From UBA8828 sp046315175 (lineage in GTDB: Bacteria; Verrucomicrobiota; Verrucomicrobiia; Opitutales; UBA953): a stretch of 14,670 nt of DNA. Location: the NCBI GenBank assembly GCA_046315175.1, contig JBKDBK010000106.1, positions 1 through 14,670 of the forward strand. Reading direction: 5' to 3'. The notes beneath the pieces are model-generated. The model did no database searches. It was not told where the DNA came from and was given only the letters and a program-made list of their open reading frames with translations. The position numbers and the translations under genes are program-made. Positions 5,806 to 13,700 of this stretch are shown in pieces (position 1 is the first letter of the stretch; every line of letters starts with the position of its first letter).

Positions 5806-6498
5806 CTAGGCGGGAGCGCCCAGCAGCCGGGGCATCCCCGGCCAGGCATAGCGGCGTCGCAGGGCCGTCGCCAGATCGCCGGCCTCCCGCTCCCGCTCGG
5901 CCAGCTGCCTGCGGCGAGGGTCTCCCGCGTTGAGGTGCGGAAGCGCCTTGGGGTCCAGGGCGAGGCCGAGCTTTTCCCGGGCCTCGGCCAAGCCGTCCTC
6001 CAGGTGGTCGAAGTCGATCAGGTGGGTGTTCGCCCACAGCGGGCCGCCCTCGTCGAAAAACTCCCGGTAGGTTGGGAAGTGCCCGGCGTCGCCCGAGAGA
6101 ATCCGCAGGAATTCCGGAAAATCGCCGAGCGTGGCCGCGCTCGCCAAGGGCGAATGGTGCCGCTCGCCCTCCGGGAGCTTGCGGTTCCAGTGGTCGAAGA
6201 GCGAGACGGCCATCGCAAAGGGGTCGCGAACGACGCCGAGCACCCGGAGGCTCCTTGGATTGGCGACCCTGATCGCGCAAACCAGCGGTTTCACTCCCCG
6301 CAAGGACCGCAGCCAGCTCCTGATGGGCACCGTCCGGCTCTCCATTCGCTTCAGCGAGGCCCCGACCGAGACATGGGTGTCGCGCGGGTTGATCCAGCGG
6401 GCGTCGGGGTACGTCTGGACAATCAGCCTCGCGACGGAGGTGCCGCCCGTCTTGGCGAAGTGCGCGAAAGCCAGCCGCGAGCTCGGGCAGATCAACAT
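5806..6498 (-). CDS. PAPS-dependent sulfotransferase family protein
   Basis: This is a 230-aa protein starting at ATG 6498 (MLICPSSRLAFAHFAKTGGT). The N-terminal beta-strand plus K16-T-G-G-T20-S21 is the 5'-phosphosulfate-binding loop of sulfotransferases. LGVVRDPFAMAVSLFDHW (Arg91, Asp92-Pro93, Ser99) is the 3'-phosphate-binding block. The length is typical of small bacterial Sulfotransfer_2/Sulfotransfer_3-like proteins. There is no signal peptide or membrane helix, so the protein should be cytosolic and transfer sulfate from PAPS to a glycan, lipid or small molecule; the acceptor cannot be inferred, and no PAPS-making genes are nearby. The frame is open far upstream (to 8025), but that part is antisense to other genes. 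The gene looks somewhat less G+C-rich than its neighbours, a possible sign of transfer. No strong Shine-Dalgarno sequence is seen. Confidence 0.85.
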   Translation of the reverse strand: MLICPSSRLAFAHFAKTGGTSVARLIVQTYPDARWINPRDTHVSVGASLKRMESRTVPIRSWLRSLRGVKPLVCAIRVANPRSLRVLGVVRDPFAMAVSLFDHWNRKLPEGERHHSPLASAATLGDFPEFLRILSGDAGHFPTYREFFDEGGPLWANTHLIDFDHLEDGLAEAREKLGLALDPKALPHLNAGDPRRRQLAEREREAGDLATALRRRYAWPGMPRLLGAPA

Positions 6499-6585
6499 CG
6501 CGCCGTTCAAGCAGGTGCCCGCGCGGTCATCAAGACGATTGGGCGCCCATCTCCCGGGGCGGACGATGGAAAGGCGCGCCTCGCT

Positions 6586-6605
6586 GCCGTGGCGGCCGCC
6601 GCGGC
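6586..6605. repeat. 20-bp near-perfect palindrome in divergent intergenic region
   Basis: GCCGTGGCGG (6586-6595) pairs with CCGCCGCGGC (6596-6605) with one T-G mismatch out of ten. It lies in the 219-base region between the divergent sulfotransferase (start 6498) and the 331-aa orphan (start 6718), where an operator would be expected. All-GC palindromes arise easily at this base composition. I saw no convincing promoter for either gene in the region. Confidence 0.35.
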
Positions 6606-6717
6606 GCGTCGCAACCCGCGGGCGGGCCGAGGGCAGGCGTCGTCGGGTCAGGGGGTGCCTCCCTGGCTTCCTTAAAGAATTGAGCAAAGCCTCAAGGTCT
6701 CCAGCCTCCCCCGCTCC

Positions 6718-7713
6718 ATGTCCGCCGTCCTTGAGCAGGTCGAGGCCCGCCTCGTCGAGATGGGTTTCTCGCCCTTCGCGCCGTCGATTCCCCTCGCCCG
6801 GAGGATCCTCCGCCGGCGCAAGGCCCTCCGCGAGGGCCTCTTCGTGCACGCCCTCCCGGGCGGCCGAGACTTCCACCTCGGCATTTCGACCGACGTCGGG
6901 GCGCGCATCCTCAGGGACATCGCCGACGAGTCCGACGTCGAGTCGACCGCGTTCCTGCCCGGCGACGTCACCCTGCTCGCCGACGCCGAGCTCCACGTCC
7001 TCCGCCACCTCCGCCAGATGCGCGCCAAGGTCCGCGGCACCCTCCTCGAGCCCCCGGGCGACTGGCGCCTCGACCTCCCCCGCATGCTCCGCTGGCTCAA
7101 CGACCGCGAGGCCCTCTTCGACGCGCCCCCGCCCCGCCGCGCCGCCGCCCAGCTCCGACGGTTCGACGCGCGCATGCGCCAGCTGCGGGAGCACCCGCGC
7201 TTCGACGACCGCCTGCTCGACCTGCTCAGCGCCTACGTCCGCCGCTGCCTCCCCGACCCCGCCCGGACCGAGGGCGTCTTCTGGTCGATGACCTGCCTCA
7301 CCCAGGCCTACGCCAGCGAGCCCGAGTCGCGCACCCTCGCGCGCATCTCCGTCCGCCGCCCCGCCGTCCTCACCGTGCTCCCCGCCGCCGAGGACAGCCC
7401 CGCCGACGAGGCGGAGATCTCCCTCCTCGTCGCCCCCGAGGTCCTCGGCGCCGCCGACCTCCGCCGCGTCAACGCCACGCCGGGCCTCCGCGCGCCCACC
7501 GACGTCTTCCGCACCGCCGACTTTCCCCACACCCAGGTCACCGTCCACGCCTACGCCGACGCCCGGCGCCTCCTCCGCATCCCCGGCTTTGTCCGCGCCT
7601 GCCGGCTCGCCAACCTCCGTCTCATGCGCGCCGGCGACCTCCACCCGCACGTCGCCGCCGCGCACAACCACCGGCTCGTCCAGGCCGCGCTCAGCCGCCT
7701 TCCCCTCCGCTAG
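6718..7713 (+). CDS. Orphan hypothetical protein, 331 aa
   Basis: The ATG at 6718 is the natural start: the sequence upstream is the divergent intergenic region, and there is no Shine-Dalgarno sequence. The protein is soluble-looking with no signal peptide or membrane helix. Residues 1-40 are basic and helical (VEARLVEMGFSPFAPSIPLA, then RRILRRRKALREG). Residues ~40-75 look like a short beta sheet (GLFVHALPGGRDFHLGISTD). Residues 85-200 are mostly helical with Arg-rich segments (ELHVLRHLRQMRAKVRG, RFDARMRQLREHPRFDDRLL). The C-terminal third mixes strands and helices (RPAVLTVLPAA, AEISLLVAPEVLG, HTQVTVHAYADARRLL). High Arg content could mean nucleic-acid or partner binding but may only reflect base composition. 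I do not recognise a family. Codon usage is typical of the window, which supports it being a real gene. Confidence 0.8.
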   Translation: MSAVLEQVEARLVEMGFSPFAPSIPLARRILRRRKALREGLFVHALPGGRDFHLGISTDVGARILRDIADESDVESTAFLPGDVTLLADAELHVLRHLRQMRAKVRGTLLEPPGDWRLDLPRMLRWLNDREALFDAPPPRRAAAQLRRFDARMRQLREHPRFDDRLLDLLSAYVRRCLPDPARTEGVFWSMTCLTQAYASEPESRTLARISVRRPAVLTVLPAAEDSPADEAEISLLVAPEVLGAADLRRVNATPGLRAPTDVFRTADFPHTQVTVHAYADARRLLRIPGFVRACRLANLRLMRAGDLHPHVAAAHNHRLVQAALSRLPLR

Positions 7714-7735
7714 GGGGCGCGCATGCGCCGCCCCC
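7713..7735. terminator. Strong GC hairpin directly after the orphan's stop codon
   Basis: GGGGGCGCGC (7713-7722) pairs with GCGC (7725-7728) and GCCCCC (7730-7735) with one bulged C, giving a 10-bp all-GC stem plus an inner A-T pair at the centre; the core GCGCATGCGC is a perfect palindrome. It begins within the TAG stop codon. No T-tract follows. It may end the orphan transcript or separate it from the lipoprotein gene 22 bases further on. Confidence 0.45.
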
Positions 7736-7756
7736 GCCGGGTCCCCAGTGTCCCGC

Positions 7757-8080
7757 ATGCGCCCGACGCCCCTCTCCGCCCTCCTTCTCGCCCTGCTGCT
7801 CGCGGGCTGCGAGGGGCGCTGCCCCTTCCGACCTGATCCCGTCGAGCCCCCGGCGCCGCCCCCGGCCGCCGTCGCCCCGCCGCCCGCGACGCCTCCCGCC
7901 GCACCCGCGGTCGAGCCCACCCCCGAGCCCGGCGCGATCCGCCTCGCCCCCGCGACGCCGCGCGTCGAGACGCCGCCGCCCGCGCCCGCCGGCATGGGCG
8001 TCGGCGCCATGATGGGTCTCGCCATCGCCGGCCTCGGCCTGCTCGCCGCGCTCGTCGCCCTCTACCGCCGGCTGCGCTGA
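7757..8080 (+). CDS. Small proline-rich lipoprotein with C-terminal membrane helix
   Basis: This is a 107-aa protein from ATG 7757 (MRPTPLSALLLALLLAGC); a GTG at 7748 would add three residues. The lipobox LLAGC puts the acylated residue at Cys18, so signal peptidase II processing is predicted. Residues 23-79 are a Pro/Ala-rich linker (many PPAP and PPPA repeats) that should be extended. Residues ~81-103 are a hydrophobic helix (GVGAMMGLAIAGLGLLAALV) followed by the basic end YRRLR. A lipid anchor at one end and a membrane helix at the other is unusual; the linker could cross the periplasm or fold back on one membrane. A second Cys (Cys22) lies near the lipidated one. No homologous family is recognised. 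It ends 13 bases from the convergent propeller gene. Confidence 0.75.
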   Translation: MRPTPLSALLLALLLAGCEGRCPFRPDPVEPPAPPPAAVAPPPATPPAAPAVEPTPEPGAIRLAPATPRVETPPPAPAGMGVGAMMGLAIAGLGLLAALVALYRRLR

Positions 8081-8090
8081 GCGCGCGGCG
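8066..8090. terminator. Bulged hairpin at convergent gene ends
   Basis: CGCCG (8066-8070) pairs with CGGCG (8086-8090), and GCGC (8074-8077) pairs with GCGC (8081-8084), with C72-G85 between and two single-base bulges. The loop is the TGA stop codon of the lipoprotein gene. It lies between convergent gene ends (8080 and 8094), as does the hairpin at 3002-3019, and again has no T-tract. Confidence 0.35.
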
Positions 8091-8093
8091 TCC

Positions 8094-10619
8094 TCACTCC
8101 ACGACCAGCTCGCCCCGCATCAGCACGGCGTGGCCGGGCAGGGTGCAAAGGTACGGGTAGCGTCCCGGCTCCGCCGGCGCCTGGAATCGGATGAGGGTCG
8201 ACTTGCCCGGGTCGACCACGCGCGTGTGCACAAGGACGTCGTCGCTGTCCGGCGCATAGTGCCTCGCGTGCGCGTCGGCCTGCCCGGCCAGCTTGCCCGC
8301 GAGGTCCGCCACGCGGTCGGCGGAGCCCGGCCTCGCCAGCAGCCAGTTGTGCGACATCCCGTCGGGGTTCTCGAACGTCAGCGCGATCCACTCCCCGCGC
8401 CTCGCCCTCAGCTCCTTGGTCTCGAACTGCAGGCCGGTTCCCGCGCGCAGCAGCACGGGGCGCGTCGGCTGCTCGCACAGCTCGCTCTCCCAGGGGATGG
8501 GCCGCATGGCCGCGGTGTTGCCCGAGGCCGGCGGCGTCGCGGCGTGCCCCTCGTGGGCGGACTTCGGCCGGGCGACATAGCCCGGGAAGGCCGTGAAGTC
8601 GGGCGCCAGGCGGTGCGCGGTCAGGAAGAGGTCGACCGCGCGCGAGCCCGACGTCGCCACGCGCAGGTGCACCTGGTTGGCGACCGTGATCTCCGGGATC
8701 TCGAGGAAGATTCCCCTCCCGCCCTCCAGGACGTGCGCCGCGCGGATGGCCAGCGGGTCGTGGCCGGGCGTCCCCGGGTGCCGCACCGAGAACTCGGGCG
8801 AGCCGTAGGCGCCGGTCGGCTCGCGGTAGTTCCAGCACTGGGCGAAGTGCGCGGCGGCGCGGCCGGCGGCGGCCGCCTCGAGCGGCAGGTCGAAGTCGAT
8901 CCGCACCCCGTTGGCGTGGACGGCGTGGGCCACGGGCAGGGGCGCGCCTCCCGTGTGGCGCAGGCGGTGCAGCGAGCCGTCGTCCGGCGTGTACGTCTGC
9001 CAGCCGGTCAGGCCGGTGACGTAGAGGTGCCCGTCGCGCGGGTGGAACCTTCCCTGCTGGGCGCCGGAGCTCATCGACGCCCCGAGGCGCGTCGCCGCGC
9101 CCTGCCAGACGCCGTCCACGAGCTGCCGCGTGACCAGCCACGCGCTCGCCGAGCCGTAGGAGAAGTGCACGAGGTTGCCCGAGGGGCCCGCCAGGCCGGG
9201 CCAGCGGCCCGCGCCGAGGAAGACCTGTCCCGCGCTTGAGTTGTCCTCGCCCCGCGGCATCTGCAGCAAGGGGAGGTCGATCGGCTTGCCGTCGCGCGGC
9301 CCGCCCAGGCCGAAGTGGCGCGCGCCCGCCGCGGCGAGGTCCACCTGCACGATGGCCGAGGCCGGCGTCCAGTTGCCCTCCTGGAGGCTCGAGGTCAGGA
9401 AGCGTCCGTCGGGCGAGAGGCCGATGCCGTTGGGGTTGCGCAGGCCCGTCGCGAGCACCTCGGCGCCGGGCTTGCCGGGCGTCAGCCGGAGCAGGCCCTG
9501 GTTCCCGGAGGCGGTGTAGAGGCGGCCCTGGGCGTCGCGCTCCAGCCCGACGATGAAGTCGTGGCCGCCGTCCGAGGTCGCCATGCCGTCCGCGACGCAC
9601 TCGTGGAAGTCCGCCTCGTCGTCGCCGTTGAGGTCGTGCAGGCGCGTCACCTGGTCGCGGCCGACCACGAGGAGCCGCCCGCCCTCCGTCCGGATCCCGA
9701 GCGGCTGGTGCAGCCCGGTCGCGAAGCGCTTCCAGCGCGCCTTGGAAAGGTCGCCGTCCGCGCCCTTGATCAGCCAGACCTCGCCCGTCATCGTGCAGAC
9801 GGCCAGCGTGCCGTCGGGCAGGAAGTCCAGGCCAGCGAGGAAGAACAGCGTGCCGTAGGGGTTCGTGAAGGGGATGTGCAGCGCGTCCGTCGCGATCGGC
9901 TTGCCTTGGCCGAGCTTGCCGCCGGCCGTCACCCACAGCGGCCACCGCGACGGCCCGCCGCGCGTGAGGTGCGCGAGCTGCGCGGCGGGACGCTCCCCGT
10001 CCTCCGCGGTCGCGAGGAAGTCCTTCCCGCCCTTGCGGTAGCTGAAGATCACCTTGGAGCCGTGGCGGTAGAAGCCGCGGTAGAGGTCGTCCGGCCCGCG
10101 CGCGGCGGGCGCCGGCGCCTCCGCCGCGGCCGTCCCGCCCGGCGAGGCGCCGATGTTGAACCCGTGGCGCAGGTCGCCCAGCTTCACGAAGCCGCCCGTC
10201 CAGCGCGCGCGGAACGCGAGCGTCGCTGGGTCGAACACCGCGTGCCGCGCCCCGTCGCTCACCCAGACCGCCTTGGGCAGCGTGAGGCCGGCGCCGCGGA
10301 AGACGCCGGAGAAGAGGTTGCCGAAATCCGAGGCGCCCCAGCGCCCGTCCTTCCAGGTGTCGCGGTCGTTCTGGTTGCCCTGGTGCCCGTGCTTCCCCTG
10401 GTCGAGCCCCGGGAAGGGCGGCAGCAGGGCGGGGAGGGTCTCCTTGCCGCCGAAGGCCAGGGCCTGCTTGGCGTAGAAGTCGTAGACGCGGTCGCGGTTG
10501 ACGAAATGGGCCGCGTGCGGCTCCTCCTCGGGCCGCAGGGGCGCCTGGCCCGGCGCGAAGGGCGCGGGGGTCGGCGGGGTCGCCGCCAGAAGGCCAGCCA
10601 ATGCCAGCAAGGGGCTCAT
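8094..10619 (-). CDS. Exported beta-propeller protein with C-terminal azurin-like copper domain
   Basis: This is an 841-aa protein from ATG 10619. MSPLLALAGLLAATPPTPA is a signal-like hydrophobic start lacking a basic n-region. Residues ~25-170 form an N-terminal module found in planctomycete/verrucomicrobial propeller proteins (HFVNRDRVYDFYAKQALAFG; the DUF6797 name is from memory). Residues ~200-590 are a PQQ/sorbosone-dehydrogenase-like propeller (GLHQPLGIRTEGGRLLVVGR, TASGNQGLLRL, NPNGIGLSPDGR) with an acidic calcium-loop-like DLNGDDEAD. Residues ~590-725 form a beta-rich linker domain. Residues ~728-841 are a cupredoxin: His757 in GMSHNW and Cys825, His830, Met834 in YLCTLPGHAVLMRG, with C-x4-H-x3-M spacing identical to azurin. 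All four type-1 copper ligands are therefore present. The likely role is periplasmic oxidation of a polyol or sugar-like substrate with electron transfer to copper. It diverges from the CxxCH propeller gene. Confidence 0.9.
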   Translation of the reverse strand: MSPLLALAGLLAATPPTPAPFAPGQAPLRPEEEPHAAHFVNRDRVYDFYAKQALAFGGKETLPALLPPFPGLDQGKHGHQGNQNDRDTWKDGRWGASDFGNLFSGVFRGAGLTLPKAVWVSDGARHAVFDPATLAFRARWTGGFVKLGDLRHGFNIGASPGGTAAAEAPAPAARGPDDLYRGFYRHGSKVIFSYRKGGKDFLATAEDGERPAAQLAHLTRGGPSRWPLWVTAGGKLGQGKPIATDALHIPFTNPYGTLFFLAGLDFLPDGTLAVCTMTGEVWLIKGADGDLSKARWKRFATGLHQPLGIRTEGGRLLVVGRDQVTRLHDLNGDDEADFHECVADGMATSDGGHDFIVGLERDAQGRLYTASGNQGLLRLTPGKPGAEVLATGLRNPNGIGLSPDGRFLTSSLQEGNWTPASAIVQVDLAAAGARHFGLGGPRDGKPIDLPLLQMPRGEDNSSAGQVFLGAGRWPGLAGPSGNLVHFSYGSASAWLVTRQLVDGVWQGAATRLGASMSSGAQQGRFHPRDGHLYVTGLTGWQTYTPDDGSLHRLRHTGGAPLPVAHAVHANGVRIDFDLPLEAAAAGRAAAHFAQCWNYREPTGAYGSPEFSVRHPGTPGHDPLAIRAAHVLEGGRGIFLEIPEITVANQVHLRVATSGSRAVDLFLTAHRLAPDFTAFPGYVARPKSAHEGHAATPPASGNTAAMRPIPWESELCEQPTRPVLLRAGTGLQFETKELRARRGEWIALTFENPDGMSHNWLLARPGSADRVADLAGKLAGQADAHARHYAPDSDDVLVHTRVVDPGKSTLIRFQAPAEPGRYPYLCTLPGHAVLMRGELVVE

Positions 10620-10627
10620 GCCCTTCA

Positions 10628-10652
10628 GACAGGCCTCCCCGCCCCCTGTTGC
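10628..10652 (-). promoter_or_regulatory. ECF-like promoter element, weaker copy D (GCAACA / TGTC)
   Basis: On the minus strand GCAACA (10652-10647), a 15-base spacer and TGTC (10631-10628) precede the ATG at 10619 by 8 bases. The TGTC block and its distance to the start codon match copies B and C exactly; the -35-like block matches GGAACC at 4 of 6. The bases after the block (TGTCTGA) also resemble a sigma-E-type -10. Confidence 0.4.
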
Positions 10653-10673
10653 GATGAAAAAAAGCCTGCAACA
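10647..10673. repeat. Inverted repeat TGTTGC-N15-GCAACA between divergent genes
   Basis: TGTTGC (10647-10652) and GCAACA (10668-10673) are exact reverse complements 15 bases apart, in the 87-base region between the two divergent propeller genes. Each arm is the -35-like block of one of two outward-facing promoter candidates. It could equally be the operator of a dimeric regulator of both genes. The spacer holds a run of seven A, rare in this window. Confidence 0.5.
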
Positions 10674-10692
10674 CACGGGGCTTCCGCATGTA
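10668..10692 (+). promoter_or_regulatory. Promoter-like element E, mirror of copy D (GCAACA / TGTA)
   Basis: GCAACA (10668-10673), a 15-base spacer and TGTA (10689-10692, continuing TGTAAAG) point toward the ATG at 10707, 14 bases further on. The -35-like block and spacer length are identical to copy D on the other strand, while the last base of the -10-like block differs (A for C). Bases between the block and the ATG show no Shine-Dalgarno sequence. Confidence 0.35.
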
Positions 10693-10706
10693 AAGAAGCC
10701 TGCCCC

Positions 10707-13700
10707 ATGAACCTCCTCGCTTTCCGGGCGGCAGCCCGCGCCTTGTCGCTGCTCGCCCTCCCGGCCCTGCTCGCCGCCCAGTCGCGCAAGCCCGTCGCCG
10801 AGTCGCCCCTGGTGACCTCCGACCCCAAGGCCCGCCTCGTCGAGATCAGCGCCGACCTGCGCGGCGCCAAGGAGCTCCACCTCGTGGCCCACGACGGCGG
10901 CAACCAGAGTTGCGACTGGGCCAACTGGATTGAGCCCGTCCTGGTGATGGCCGACGGCTCCACCCGCCCGCTCACCTCCCTGGCCTGGAAGTCCGCCCAG
11001 GCCGCCCACGGCAAGGTCGTCGTCGGCAGGAACAACCAGGGCGGCCCGCTTGCCGTCGCCGGCAAGGCCTACGCCGACGGCATCGGCACGCACGCCGAGT
11101 CCCTCATCTCCTACGACCTGCCCGCGGGCGTGGTCGGCTTCCGGTCCAAGGTGGCGATCGACGACGGGGGCGCCGTCCGCAACGGCCAGCCCAGCGAGGC
11201 CGGTGTGCGCTTCCGCGTCCACACCCAGCGCCCGGCCCGGCCCGGCGAGCTCGTGGACACCGGCGAGACGCTGGTGCCGGCCGAGCTCTTCACCGTGCCC
11301 GAGGGCCTCGAGGTCACCGTCTGGGCCACCACCCCGATGCTCGACAACCCGACCAACATCGACTTCGACGAGCGCGGCCGGCTCTTCGTCGCCGAGGGCG
11401 TCAACTACCGCTCCAAGGGCAACCGCCGTCCCGAGGGCGACCGCATCGTCGTCCTCGAGGACACCGACGGCGACGGCCGGGCCGACAAGTCCTCCGTCTT
11501 CGTCCAGGAGCCCTTCCTCGCCTCGCCCCTCGGCGTGGCCGCCATCGACGGCAAGGTCGTCGTCGCCCAGCCGCCCGACCTCCTCGTCTACCACGACGCC
11601 AACCGCGACGGGCGCTTCGACCCCGCCTCCGAGCGCCGCGAGGTCCTGCTCAGCGGCTTCGCCGGCCGCCAGCACGACCACAGCCTGCACAGCGTCACGG
11701 TCGGGCCCGACGGCCGATGGGTGTTCAACTTCGGCAACTGCGGCGCCGAGTTCAGGGACCGCGACGGCAAGGTCTTCCGCGTCGGCAGCCCCTACATGAC
11801 CCAGAAGATGGCCGGCCTGCGCAGCGACGACGGCAATGTCTGGATCGGCGGCGCCACCGTCAGCATGAACCCCGACGGCACCGGCGCCCGCATCCTCGGC
11901 CACAACTACCGCAACAGCTACGAGCAGGCCGTCACCTCCCTCGGCGACATCTTCCAGTCCGACAACGACGACCCGCCCGCCTGCCGCGTCTCGCACGTCC
12001 TCGAGGGCGGCAACGCCGGCTTCGCCTCGGCCGACGGCAAGCGCACCTGGGAGGCCGACCGCCGCCCCGGCCAGGACGTGCCCACCGCCCAGTGGCGCCA
12101 GGAGGATCCCGGCACCATGCCCGCGGGCGACGTCTACGGCGGCGGCTCCCCCACCGGCGTCGCCTTCTACGAGAACGGCGCCCTCGGCGACAAGTGGACC
12201 GGCCTGCTCCTCGCCTGCGAGGCCGGCAAGAACGTCATCTTCGGCTACCTCCCCAGGCCCGACGGCGCCGGCTTCCGCCTCGAGCGCCTCGACTTCGTCA
12301 CCTCCAACAAGGAGCGCGAGTGGGCCGGGTCCGACTTCCTCGGCGGCCGCCCCACCGGCGAGCTCAAGACCCTCTTCCGCCCGGCCGACGTCGCCGTCGG
12401 GCCCGACGGCGCGATCTACTTCGCCGACTGGTTCGACCCCGGCGTCGGCGGCCACGGCACGCGCGACAACCGCCTGGCCGGCACCATCTACCGCCTCGCC
12501 CCCAAGGGCTTCAAGCCGGTCGTCCCCAGGCTCGACCTCGACACCCTCGAGGGCCAGCTGCTCGCCCTCCGCAGCCCCGCCCCCAACGTGCGCGGCGCCG
12601 GCTTCCACCGCCTGAAGGCCCGCGGCGAGGCCGCCGTCCCCGCCGTCGCCGCCCTGCTGCGCGACGCCAACCCCTACGTCGCCGCCCGCGCGACCTTCCT
12701 CCTCGCCCAGCTCGGCGACAAGGGCGCCGCCCTCGTGCGCCAGGAGCTTGGCAAGGCCGACGACACCCGCCGCCTCGTCGCCTTCCGCGCCCTCCGCGCC
12801 GCCGGCGTCGACGTGCTCGCCAACGCCGCCCGCCTCGCCAAGGATCCCTCGCCCGCCGTCCGCCGCGAGGTCGCCCTCGCCCTCCGCGCCTTCCCCGCCA
12901 CCGACGCGCTGCCGATCCTCGCCGAGGTCGCCCGCCGCCACGACGGCAAGAACCGCGCCTACCTCGAGGCCGTCGGCCTCGGCGCCACCGGCCGCGAGGC
13001 CGAGCTCTGGTCCCTCCTCGCCAAGGACGCCGGTCCCGACCCCGCCGCGTGGTCGCCCGCCTTCGTCGACCTCACCTGGCGCCTCCATCCCCCGCCGTCC
13101 GTCCCCGGCGTCCTCGCCCGCGTCCGCTCGGGCCAGCTCGACGCCGCCGCCGTGCGCCGCGCCCTGACCGGCCTCGCCTTCACCCGCAGCGCCTCCGCCG
13201 CCCACGCCATGGTCGAGCTGGCCTCCGACCCCGCCTTCGCCCAGCGCGACCTCGCCAAGTGGTGGCTGATGAACCGCAAGGGCAACCACTGGAGGGAGTT
13301 CAAGGTCGACGACCTCCTGCGCCAGCGCGGACTGTTCGACCCCGCCAAGGCCACCTTCGCCGCGGCCGAGCTCCCGCCCGTCGCGCCCGACGCCCCCAAG
13401 CTCGGCTCCGTCGAGTCCATCGCCCGCCTCGCCGGCGACCCCGCCAAGGGCAAGGTCCTCGCCGGCACCTGCCTCGCCTGCCACAGGCTGGGCGACCAGG
13501 GCATCGAGTACGGCCCCGACCTCACCGCCTACGGCCGCAACCAGTCGCGCGAGAACGTCATCCTCGGCATCGCCCAGCCCGACGCCGAGATCTCCCACGG
13601 CTACGAGGGCTGGCGCCTCGTCACCACCGAGGGCGTCGTCATCAACGGCGTCGTCCTCTCCTCGGCCGACCCCGTCATCGTCAAGTCCATGGGCGGGCTC

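Noticed and set aside
5653..5933. Short plus-strand frames through the 5501-5805 spacer as a small gene
   Set aside because: They have no start signal, are composed mainly of Arg/Pro/Ala/Gly, and run antisense into the sulfotransferase gene.
6499..8025. N-terminal extension of the sulfotransferase frame
   Set aside because: The extension is antisense to the orphan and lipoprotein genes and has shadow composition. The sulfotransferase fold starts at the phosphosulfate loop only 16 residues after ATG 6498.
10620..10639. A CTG start (10628-10626 minus) 5 bases after GGGGAGG-like sequence for the azurin-propeller protein, which would add a Lys to the signal peptide
   Set aside because: CTG starts are rare, and ATG 10619 fits the 8-base spacing seen after the TGTC block. 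Kept only as a possibility.
9315..10706. In-frame upstream extension of the CxxCH propeller gene
   Set aside because: It is antisense to the azurin-propeller gene, is Arg/Ala-rich with no domain, and a clear signal peptide begins at ATG 10707.
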